Source of the DNA: Euglena gracilis | Taxonomy: Eukaryota > Euglenida > Euglenophyceae > Euglenales | NCBI GenBank assembly: GCA_039621445.1 | Contig: CP154955.1 | Coordinates: 19,981,462-20,045,461, forward strand | DNA length: 64,000 bases | Reading direction: 5' to 3' | Part shown: positions 1 to 19,681 of the stretch, piece by piece | Layout of the letters: each line of letters opens with the position of its first letter | Position numbering within the stretch: position 1 is the first letter of the stretch | The notes under the pieces: generated by a model | Seen by the model: the letters and a program-made list of their open reading frames with translations, nothing else | What the model was told of the DNA's origin: nothing | Database searches by the model: none | Translations under genes and position numbers: made by a program

Positions 1-582
1 TGACATACGACGCCACACCGCTGTAACGTTTCATGTTACACCGGACAATATCACATTCCCCACGGGGATTGTCAGTGAAACTTCACCATGGAAAATCGTC
101 CAGTGCTGGGGGCCCTGACAGTTGTTGTTGTTTTTTTTGGAAAAGGGAGCCTGACTGTATCCATTACGTCGGAACACGGCAAATGAAAGCATGACACATT
201 TATCACTCAGCAGGAACAGAGCTGTGCACACCTGCCATGTGGCTTGGCTGCGTCAACTCGAGCATCGCTGGTGACCCATGGGGACAAAGAAACTGCACGC
301 TGCTCGTGTCAGGAGGGAGAAAAGGACACCTGCGCACCGGAGAAGGCATGGCACAGAGTCCTGCCGGAGTTCAGACGCAGCGCAACGCACTGGCAACCAC
401 ACCCCTCCTGCCACATTTGCCCAACGTGCACCCACTCACATCCACTCGCATATGGAAGGGCCCCAGTGTAGAGTCGGAGCACAAGCACACAAATGCACAC
501 TGCTGGCCCCGGCGCACCCAGGAACGAGGCAAATGGGGGCCCAGGGACGGATGTATCGCGGGGCAGTGGGAGGTGGTTGGCT
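1..582. other. No gene seen (3' flank of SET gene)
   Basis: Mixed unique sequence without a convincing exon on either strand. Confidence 0.5.
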
Positions 583-8533
<7,951 letters not shown>

Positions 8534-8879
8534 CTGCACGCCGCCCTGCCAGTGCCACACCAGCTACCCCCCCCCCCCAACCCCCCGGACGGGGCTCACC
8601 GCCCGACCAGACCAGGGTGGGTCTGGTCGGGTCGGCCCGGGGGTCGGGTCGGAACCCCAACCGGACTGCCGGCTCTCCAATACAGGTCGGCCTGCTCAAC
8701 ACGAGCCGCCCGGCGCCGAGGGCGACGGTGCTGCTCAGCTGCCGGTGGAGTGGGGCCGGGGCGGCGGTGACCGCAGCGGGGGGCAGGGACGTTGGGGAGG
8801 CTGGGACGGGGGGGGGGGGGGGCTGGGGCCCAATGGGAGCACCGAGTCCAGAGGCTGGAGGGGGGGTTGGACGCTGGGG

Positions 8880-8948
8880 GTTCTATCTGCGGGTTGGGCA
8901 AAGCACACCCCCTGCAGCGGGTGTGATTTGTCCAACCCGCAGATAAAA
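8880..8948. repeat. Short foldback hairpin
   Basis: ATCTGCGGGTTGGGCAAA pairs with its inverse TTTGTCCAACCCGCAGAT, followed inward by CACACCC and GGGTGTG: a stem of about 26 pairs. Confidence 0.85.
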
Positions 8949-10293
8949 ACTCCAGCCACATATAAACCGCTGGGGTTTGTCGGATCTGGTTTGGTTGGTC
9001 GGCTGAAGGGGGGGGGGGGTATCAGTCAAGGAATTGTTGGTGAAAATCCGACCCCCCCCCAAAATGACCCCGAAAACTTCAAATTGGCAATTTTTGGCAA
9101 ATTTGGTCAAAAATGGAAAATTTTGACGATGGTCGGTCTCAAAAAATTGCCAAAAAATCAACCTTTGGGTGGTTTGCGGCCGAAAAAAATCGTCCGCGGG
9201 GGGCTTCCATTTTTCTTCCCCAGGGGTGGCTTATGAGTCAAGCTTTTGTTGGTCAGCTTGAGGGGGAGGCTATAAAAGTAGTGCAACCCAGTCCGCAAGT
9301 GTTAAACGCCGGGCCTGTGAAAACGAAGGCGTCCCTGGGCAGAGGTGGAGCAGCGCGCCACATACTGCTCCATCCCCCCCTGCGGAGCCACAGGAAGGAA
9401 GCCAGGGGCTCGGGGGGGGGGGGGGTCAGTGCCGGATGGGAAGGCCGAGCGGAAGGGGACCCTCCCCACCCACCATGGTACTTTGCAAGGGGGAATTCCT
9501 TCGGTGCCGGGGGAAGGGGTGGGGATGGGGAGGGGGTCGACCCCCGGATGGGGCTGGGGTGGGAGAGGGGGGGGTCAACCCCCACCCACCAACCGCTGGG
9601 CCTCAAAATGCTGACAAATTGGCCAAAAATGTTGCCCCTTCCCCAGCACAATTTTGAGCTGGTTTTGAGGCTGCCAGTGCTATTAGGCGGGTCCTCCATC
9701 TCCTATGGCACGTTTTGTGACTACATATGCGAAGAAAAAAAAGTTGACAATTTTTGAAGAAATTTGATTCCAAAACCATGAACCAGTTTCAAGGGTCGAG
9801 GATGACTGGCACCCAACCCCATGTGGCGGACCACCAAACGGAACCTGGACTGCTGTCATCACACCAAATCCCCTCCCAAGCAAAAATGAAAAAAAGAATC
9901 GAGCCAGCAATTCCTGTACTACAACGTTGGAGGCAGGCAGTTCTCAGCATTCCGCTGAAATAAGCTTCGCTGCAGCTGACACTTCCAACAGAGGGGAAGG
10001 GACACGGGCTATTCACGCTGTAGTGTATTGCAACACCCTCTGAGGAACTTGGCTGAATAGAGTCAAAATCAGAGAAATTTGTTCAGGGGGTGACAAGGTA
10101 AAGACCGTCAAGACAATAATGGGTTGGGTGGCAGGCAACCCAGGATGGGCTGTACAAGGGCAGCCCTGTGCGACCGCGCCACGGCAGAGAGGCGGAGGGA
10201 AATTGACCAATTTTCATTGGCAGGCCAGTGGGGATCGCCCACTGCCGATATCGCTCTATAGATGGGCATATGCGCATGGGTTTGGGTGAGTGG

Positions 10294-10355
<62 letters not shown>

Positions 10356-10394
10356 GTGTGTGTGTGTGTGTTTTGTTTGTGTGTGTGTGTGTGC
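10294..10394. repeat. (TG)n microsatellite
   Basis: About 100 bases of TG with single interruptions, just downstream of the unknown gene's stop. Confidence 0.95.
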
Positions 10395-10469
10395 ATTTGC
10401 GGGAAATGTGAGTAGCGGACACCAAGGAACGGCAGGGGCACTGTGAGGTCGGGGGGGGGGCTAGCCTGC

Positions 10470-10589
10470 TCATTTCTTCCGGGCCCGCTTCCCCTCCGGC
10501 TTCCCCTCCTGCTTCTCCTCCTGCTCGATGGCAGCCTCCAGGCGCTGCCGCAGCTTCTCCTTGGTGCCCGTGTGGGGGAGGAACCTGGG
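10470..10589 (-). CDS. Unknown gene last exon, K/E-rich C-terminus with stop
   Basis: Acceptor tgggcccag after a long C tract, 39 codons plus TGA. PRFLPHTGTKEKLRQRLEAA, IEQEEKQEGKPEGKRARKK. Confidence 0.75.
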   Translation of the reverse strand, partial: PRFLPHTGTKEKLRQRLEAAIEQEEKQEGKPEGKRARKK

Positions 10590-10594
10590 CTGGG

Positions 10595-10625
<31 letters not shown>

Positions 10626-12337
10626 CTGAACAGCAAAGGGGGTTGACCCCCAACTGAGAGGTGGGGTCGACCCTCCCCAACCAACCGTGTGGCGGGCCGC
10701 GAGGGAAAATTTCGTCAAAACACTGGCAATCTGGAAACCTAGAAAATCGAAAGTGTGGAGGAAGTGTGGTGAAGTTTGGGCATTTGCAGGTGGATCCTTT
10801 GTTTCCCCCACCTCGCCCTTCCTTCAAAAGTGTCGCCTGCCCCTCTAGGTGGGGTAACTGATTTCCTTTTTTTTTTTTTGCAGTGGAAGCCCATAGGCCT
10901 TGGCTGGAATTGTGCCGGACTGCGGTCGAACCAGGTGCAAAAAAAACAAAGAAACTGCATAAAAGCACCCCTCCCTCCAAAATCAATGCAAATTATGCAA
11001 ACGAGGCTGATGTTTTGAACCAAAAATATGTCCTGGCGCTGGACAAGAATTTGAATACGGCAGGGGTGATCTGGAAAAAAAGGCTGCTGGCTGGCTGTAC
11101 CTGCCATCCCAGGAAGTGGGGTCCCTGCCCTTGTGGCAAAATGAAAACCAGCCTGAAGGATGTTGTCCTGACAAAGAGCATGCCAGGAAAGGAATACACA
11201 GTTGGGCACCTCAGGCTTGGAAAATTATGGGTGGGATTGGTGAGGGCACACCGAGCTTTGAGCTCTGTCTGGAGGTCCTTCACAGAGAGCAATCGGGTAT
11301 CCAACTGCGAGAGGACCGGCGGATCAAACCACCACTTGATTAAAAAAAAAAATGAAGGCAGTGCAGTCACAAAGAAATGGTGCTGCAACAAATCATTTGA
11401 AATAAGCAGACGGGATTGAGATGAATCCCATCTGGCTTTGGACCCACCTTGGAATGGGAAATTTCTCAACCGGTTGAAAAGAAATTACCATGCACCCCAA
11501 GGGGAAAGAGAGAAAATTTGAGGGCAGAAAAGTTACACAGAGTTTGTTCCGTTTCCTGCCACCACCCCTCAGCCAGTCACTGTCCTAATTGGTCACTGAC
11601 TTGTGGGTCCCTGAACGTTTGGGCCCCATTGTACTACACAACACAGGTAGAAGTTTCCCGAGGTTCCTCCAGCCCGGCACGGCGAAGAAACCCACGGGCG
11701 GCAAGGGGGGACCTTGTACGGGATCTGGAAGATGGAGAACGCCTGCTCGCTGCGGGAGCCGCGGCGGGTCAGGCCCTCGTCCAGCACGCTGCCCTGCATG
11801 CGCCGCAACAGCAGCCGCTGCGTCTCCTGCCGCTCGTGCTCACCAGTCGAACTCCTGGCTGCCGGCGACGGTGCTTGGGTTGTCCGATCGGAACACGTGT
11901 GTTGTGTGTGCGGGGAGGTGAGTGGGTGGTTGGATGTGGGTGTGGGTATGTGTGGTGTGTGTGTGTGAGTGAGAGTGTGTGTGAGTTGTGCGTGTGAGTG
12001 TGAGTGTGTGGGTGCGTGTGAGTGTGCGTGTGCGTGTGCGTGTGAGGTGTGAGTGAGTGTGTGTGAGTGTGAGTGTGTGAGTGTGTGTGTGTGTGTGTGG
12101 GTGTGTGGTGTGTGTGGTGTGTGTGTGTGTGTGTGTGGTGTGTGTGTGTGTGTGGTGTGGGTGTGTGTGTGTGTGGTGTGTGTGTGTGTGTGCGGTGTGT
12201 GTGTGGTGTGAGTGTGAGTGTGAGTGTGCGTGAGTGTGAGTGTGTGTGTGTGTGTGTGTGAGGGTTGTGAGTGTGGTGTGTGTGTGTGTGGGGTGTGTGG
12301 TGTGTGGTGTTGTGTGTGGGGTGTGTGTGTGGGGGGT

Positions 12338-12413
<76 letters not shown>

Positions 12414-12586
12414 GTGTGTGTGTTGTGTGTGGGTGGGGTGGGTTTGTTTGTGTGGTGTGGGTGTTGTGTGTGTGTGTGGTGTGTGTGGTGTGGGTGTGTG
12501 TGTTGTGTGTGTGTGTGGTGTGTGGTGGGGGTGTGTGTGGTGTTGTGTGTGTGTGTGTGTGTGTTGTGTGTGTGTGTGTGCGTGTG

Positions 12587-12617
<31 letters not shown>

Positions 12618-12633
12618 GTGTGTGTGTGCGTGT

Positions 12634-12707
<74 letters not shown>

Positions 12708-12737
12708 TTGTGTGTGTGTGTGTGTTGTGTGTGTGTG

Positions 12738-12806
<69 letters not shown>

Positions 12807-15800
12807 GCTGTGCTGTGCTGTGCTGTGCTGTGCTGTGCTGTGCTGTGCTGTGCTGTGCTGTGCTGTGCTGTGCTGTGCTGTGCTGTGCTGTGCTGTGCTG
12901 TGCTGTGCTGTGCTGTGCTGTGCTGTGCTGTGCTGTGCTGTGCTGTGCTGTGCTGTGGTGTGCTGTGCTGTGTTGTGTTGCGTTGGGTTGGGTTGTGTTG
13001 TAGCAAACAAGCACGATTCTAATATCCCTGTGGGTTATAAATGGGGGGGGGGCGGTACAGAACGAGACCAAACCAAACCCAGCTTCAGGGAAAGGAGGCA
13101 AAAGGGCGTGGGGGGGGTCAACCTGGTCGTCCCCACTGCGGATCAAGACCCGCTTCTTGGCCAGGCCGGGGGAGGGGGGCGGCTGGGGTGCGCCGGCGAG
13201 GTCCTGTGGTACGGGTTGCAGTCGGTGGCCGACGGAACAGTCGCAGGGGACGTTTTAACAATGACCATGAAGTGGCTCAACTCGCTTTCAATGCCCACTA
13301 CTTTGGGATTTGCAAAAAAAAAAAACGATTGCAGTCTGTTTGAAGTGTGTTAAACCCGCCGGCACCGGCCAACGGGTCAACCAAGAGGAGCCGACCAACT
13401 GGCCAACCGGCCAACCCCCCAGTGTGGCACACTCTGGAGCGCCACTGGGCCTATCCCTCTGGGGCAGGCGATGGTGAGTTTGGAGCAGCTCGATGCCTGG
13501 GGGATGAGGGCAACCACCTCCCCTGTCTTCTGTCCCGGCGGCAGCAAGGCTTTGCCATACACGCAGAGGTCCGAGGGATTGGGGGTTGCGGTAGGGGGCG
13601 GGGAGGCCTGAGGGAGGGGCCAGCAGCAACCAGCCTCCGCGCTGGTGGTGGTCACAGTGGGGCACCAACCCAGGGTCCGAGCCAGTGAAGGGTGTGAACC
13701 GGGATGCTGGAAATGCAATGTCAATGGGTGGAGGCTTGGGGGGAGGAGGTCGATCAACCCCAGGGAGGAATGGGAGGCCTCTGGAGGATTTGGAGGTGTG
13801 GCGGATGGGGGAGGCCCATCCAGGTAATGATGGTGGGGGAATTTGGTTGGGGGAGGGGGTGGTAGCATGAGGGCATTGCAATTATGGAGGGCACTGCAAT
13901 TAGCCGCAGGGGAAGGTTCGACAGACGTCGCCAGTATGCTCACTCCTTGGCTTCACGATCTTCTTGGCCGCTGCCTGCGATGGAGCATTGGGCTGGACCT
14001 GGGTCAAACTGCCATTCCGGAGGTTTCAGAATAAGAGTGGGCTTCCCCCGGTTTGGGCATTGGTCAGCATAAATCCGGGAAAAGGCTGGCACGCCCAAGA
14101 ATTTGGCTGCCGTCAACTAAGCTGGTAAAGAGGGGATGGCCAACACCCCTATGAGGAGAGAGCCAATTTGGCAAACACAGCCGTGGGTGCCAGCAAGCTG
14201 GGGAGGGGGAGATGGGCATTGACGGAAGAAGAAGAAGAAGAAGAAGAAGAAGAAGAAGAAGAAGAAGAAGAAGAAGAAGAAGAAGAAGAGGAAGAGGAAG
14301 AGGAAGAGGAAGAGGAAGAGGAGGAGGAGGAGGAGGAGGAGGAGGAGGAGGAGGAGGAGGAGGAGGAGGAGGAGGAGGAGGAGGAGGAGGAGGAGGAGGA
14401 GGAGGAGGAGGAGGAGGAGGAGGAGGAGGAGGAGGAAAGGACCGGATGGCCCACCGTAGAGCATAAGCTAGGCCCACAACGCAGGAGGCCCCAGTCGTCA
14501 CCAGGGTATCCACCGGTTCGTGCTAGGAAGCCTGAAATCCGGTTCGTGATTGTTCGTGATTGTTCGTGCTTCCAAAAAAACCGCCCGGTTTTCCGTTTTC
14601 CTTGGCGAAATAAGTGATTCCTCTTGTGGCTTCTTGTGCCTCTTTTAATCTAAATATTCAGGTCAATGGGGAAATCAAAAAGTCAACGAGGTCACTGCAG
14701 CTTGGCGCAAATTCTTCTCCACGCTTCAGCTCATTTCAGTTCTTACAAAATCGACAGACGTGATGTATGTTGTAGCTTTATTCTTTTGGCAAACACCGTG
14801 AGCTAAAGTTTGGTTTTCCCATCTTTTGACGATTCTTGGCATCAACGAGACTGGCGAGGCTGAACGACCGTTCCACAGCGGCGGAGGTGACAAGACCAAT
14901 TGTTTATCTAACCCCCCAAATAATACCCCCCCCCCCTCGGGCCGGGACTTAGGGCGAAAATTAATACCCCCCCCCCCCGGGTTGGGGGGTATTATTTTGA
15001 CCTGAAAATGTAGGTAAAAGTTACAATCTCTGACAACAAATTCCGAGAAAAATCGATTTTTCTGGATCATCTGACCTCCAAAAAATGCTAAATTTTATAA
15101 GAAAGTACAAAAAAATGACCCAAAGGGGGTTTTGGTGCTATTTTGGCTCCCACGGAACTTCGAAAAATTTCGAAAATTTTTGGGAAATAATACCCCCCCC
15201 ATATAATACCCCCCTCGGGCCGGGACTTCGGGCGAAAAAAATAATACCCCGGGGGGGGGGGGGTATTATTTGGGGGGGTTACCCCAATAAACGTCTTGCT
15301 AACAACATGGCAAGTACAAAAATGGAGGACAAATATCTATGACGATTTCACTTCCATCACTCCACCAAACAGAAAAAGGTGACAAAAAGAGGGGAAATCA
15401 AAACAAGACAGGTATGACACCTGGGCAGCATGCTTTTGAGGAGTCATTTTGCCACCTCTCTTCCATGATCTTTTCTCTTTGGTTGATTGAACGACACCGT
15501 CATTTTCAGAAAAAGACATTTCTGCAAGGGTGACGAAAAAATCCGGTTCGTGATTCTTCGTGATTGTTCGTGATTGTTCGTGATTGTTCGTGGCACGAAC
15601 CGGTGAAAAGCCCTGTCGCCACGCACCACGCACACCTGCTTCGCAGTCCGCGGTGGAGTGGGTTGGGAGGCCGCGGACCCCGAGCTGGCCTGGCGGGTCA
15701 CACGGCGCGGCTCCTCCTCTTCTTCGGCGGCGGCGTCCTCGTCCTGTGCCTTTGCAGGCACTGCGGTCTGACACACAGAGGGATGGCTTCTTCTGTCAGC

Positions 15801-18800
15801 GTGGCGGATCGAGCTGGAAAACAGCTGCATATGAATTTCGTGGGTGGGGGGGGGGGGGGCTGGAGTGTCTGCCCAGGCAGGCACTGCGACTCCTCCCCCC
15901 CCCACAAATGCAGAGTCTGTGGGCCAAAATGTGGCAAAAAAATGGCCCTTTTCTAGGTTTCTGGCACCTTCGGCACCAATTAACCTGGAGACTTTTGGCC
16001 CTGTGTGGGGGCAGCGAGCCCGGACCTTTGGTCAAAAGGGAGGCGGTCCTTAAGAAATAAAAAAAAATATTTCTTACCCTTAAGGACCGCCCTGATGCGC
16101 GCACATGCACATGTACACACGCACAAACTCGCAAACTAATATTGTTTTGTCCACTTTCCTTCAAGCTCAATGTGGCCCAAGGGCTTTTGGACAAAGCCTC
16201 ACGCATCTAAAAAAAAAAAAGGCAAACACGGACATAAACCTTCTGCGTCCGCTTCCCAGGTGTTGGCAATGTTTTGGCGCTTTGTTGCGAGGGCGGCGTC
16301 CCAGAACTTGCCTGTCGGTGCAGGAATTTGCTGCCCTTTGGGGGTTTTTGCTTTGGTGCAGCGCATCCACATGTGTGAACCTGGGGGTGTGTCAGGAAGC
16401 ATTGGCTCTATGCCTGTTCATTCCCAGCTCCTTGCTTTGGGAATATCTTTCTTTTACCTCCCCCCCCCTTGTCCAACGACCGCTAATGTTCGTCTCTGAC
16501 CGGGGGGGCGGTCGTTAAAATGGCCAATGTTCGTCTCTGACCAGGAGGGTGGTCGTTAGACAAGAAGGGGGGGAACATTACCAAATCTCATTTCCCCAAG
16601 ATCGTATACGAAAAGATCGTCTCTGACCGGGGGGGTGGTGGTCGTTGGACAAGCCCGGTCGTTGGACAAGGGGAGGGGAGGTATATAGAAGAACCCACTT
16701 TGCGCCTTGGGGCAACCCATAAGCTAGAAAACCAGCTCATAGAACATTGAAAGTCATCCATATGTGCGGCCGGCAAAACAATTTAAATTTTCTTTAAAAA
16801 AATGCAGAAAATCATCAACAACTTATATATACTGCGGAGCGGCAGGACTGGGAAGCCATTGGGGAGCCATTAGCTAGACTGTGAACAATTAGCTAGACTG
16901 TGACCAGGTGGGGGAGCAGCGCCACCGAGGCCTTCCTGCAAACCCCACCCCTCAGCAACTGCGTGGCTGGGTGATGCGTCGTGGCGCCTCCTCCTCCTCT
17001 TCAACCTGTGCAGGAAACCCATCAACAATTAGGGTTGGCACGTCGAGGGCTTCAATCCCGGCAGCCGCCACAACCCCTGCTACCCCCCGGCGGCGATGCT
17101 CACCTTCGGTGGGTCCATGCGGCGTCGCTTAGCAGGGCTCCGCTGTGCAATTGACTGCCTCTGTGGAGAGAGGGGGGGCAGCGGTGGGAAACCTTCAGGC
17201 ATCAAAGTTTCATATGCCCTCGGCAGCGACACCGAACAACACACAAAAAGAGGGTTTACATTACATTACAAATGCATTCCAACTTCAAAATTTTATCTCC
17301 CAGGCTTCAATGACATCCTGTGGGGGCTGGCTAAAAAAAAAAGGCTCTGGATGCCTAGCCGTCGCTTTTAGCGGCTGGAATCGAAATTGCTCAAAGTGGG
17401 GCCCAGGGAAAAACGCTGCCCACTGATGCAGCCCCCCACAGGGCTGCGTCAGCTCATGTCATCCTTCCAAGCTTCACTAATACCGAACCAACTGAACTTG
17501 AAGAGGTCTAGGGAAAGACTGAGGCGCACCTTTGGCATGGTGGGGCAGTGAAGCCTCAACACATCAGCTGGGGACAGCCAGGGGGAAAAAAAATAGATGA
17601 CCCACCCAGACACAGATTCTTCGTTAGAGCTGCCTCACAGAAACGCCGGAAACAACTCGTTCTATTGGGTCTTGGGTCGGTTCCCACCCCCCAAAAAATG
17701 CTGGGAATGTGCATTGGAACATAACCCCCCCAAAGAAACCCCTCGCCATAAGAAACCCCCCAAGCATAAGAAACAAAATATAACAAACCCCCCGAACATA
17801 AGAAACCCCTGGGCTGTTGGACACTAATCCATATATAAGAAACCCCTCATCCATTTTTGGAACCCCACTTTACTTAGAGCTTGCCCAATGGTGCTTGTGC
17901 TGGCTGAATCAATAACTTTCAATTTGAAATCCTCATTATATTCCTTGCAAATCGATTCAGAAGAACCACTGGCACTACCACTTTCTTCTGGACTGATGGA
18001 ATGATCTGATTCAGCATAAACACTCTCCAGGGCCCCGGAAGAAAAGCCATCAGTCTGCACACAGGGGTCACATGTAATTAATTACAAGAAGGAACCGCAG
18101 AAAGAAAAAGTTCCATTTATAAGAAATCCTTTCATCCTGGGGACTGCCTTCGACACCCAAATGTACGAAACCCCCAAATATAAGAAACTCTTTGGGCCGA
18201 TCGGCCGACACCCAAATACAAGAAACGGGATTCTGGTATTTGGGGGGGGAGGATAGGTGGGTATGTATGAGTGATTTGATAAAAGACACCACGACCGACA
18301 CCCCAATACAATAAACGGTATTCTGGTATTTGGGGGGGGAGGATAGGTTGGTGAACAGAACACGCGTGAACCGTGTCTTTGTTGAAGGGGGGAAAAAAAC
18401 AGAACAGAAGGGTGTCTGGTACCCCTGGTCATCCCACAGGGAAAACATTGGGATCCGGCAACTTGGACACAAGACTCACCAATGCCTCCAAAACGAAAGC
18501 CCCTCCCCCCCGACATTCTGGAATTACTCATGCAATGCTTGGTGATATGCGAGTTATGACTTTACCTGAGATGCCTCCCAAATGTATATGTGTAAAACCG
18601 CCCCTCCCCGTCTTAGCTAACCGATGTATTTATAGATCTATAATATATACTAAGATATATATAATATATTCTATAGATGGGTCTATATATATATATATAT
18701 ATAGCTATATATATAATATCTTAGCTATAATATATCTATCTCTCTCGTGGTCCCTCTGGTCTGAGTGGTAGGTACTCGGGTCTCTGAGTCTCTACTGGTG

Positions 18801-19598
18801 GTGGGGGGTCTCGCTCTCTCTCTCTCTCTCTCTCTCCTCATCTCTAGCTCGCATCTCTCGCTCTCTCTATCACTCGCTCCCCGCTCTAATCTATAAAAAT
18901 AATCATATCCTAATCCTCCTACTCTCTGCCTCTATCTCCTCCTCTTCTCTGGTGCTTCTGCTCCGTATGGTGGTGGTGGTGGTCTCCCTGTCTTGAGACG
19001 ATGCGTCTACCACACCCCCGCCGCCATGCGCCTTCGAATGCCGCTGCCGTGGCTCGGCGGCTTGCGGTGGGGGTGGTGGCGTGCGGTGGTGGTGGTGTGT
19101 GGTGGTGGTGGTGTGTGGTGGTGGTGGTGTGGTGGGGTGGGTGGGGGTGGTGTGGTGGGTGGTGGTGGTGGTGGTGGTGGTGGTGGTGGTGGTGGTGGTG
19201 GTGGTGGTGGTGGTGGTGGTGGTGGTGGTGGTGGTGGTGGTGGTGTTGCCGAAGCGTGGTGGCGGTGGTGTTGGTGGTGGTGGTGGTGGTGGTGGTGGTG
19301 GTGGTGGTGGTGGTGGTGGTGGTGGTGTTGGTGGTGGTGGTGGGGCGGATGCGGTGGTGGTGGTGGTGGTGGTGGTGGTGGTGTGGCGGGCGGGTGGTGG
19401 TGGTGGTGGTGGTGGTGGTGGTGGTGGCGGTGGTGGTGGGGGTGGTGGTGGTGGTGGTGGTGGTGGTGGTGGTGGTGGTGGTGGTGGTGGTGGTGGTGGT
19501 GGTGGTGGTGGTGGTGGTGGTGGTGGTGGTGGTGGTGGTGGTGGTGGTGGTGGTGGTGGTGGTGGTGGTGGTGTTGTCGTTGCTGGTGTTGTTGGTGT

Positions 19599-19681
<83 letters not shown>

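Larger units (their letters stand above)
8534..10469. other. Intergenic stretch between SET gene and unknown gene
   Basis: G-rich intergenic sequence with one strong foldback (8880-8948) and a (TG)n tract. I see no further exon. Confidence 0.45.

Noticed and set aside
11593-13353. Long His-Thr and Cys-Val repeat frames
   Set aside because: Products of the TG and CTGTG satellites. Only the short non-repeat ends (11713-11826 and 13123-13203) look coding.
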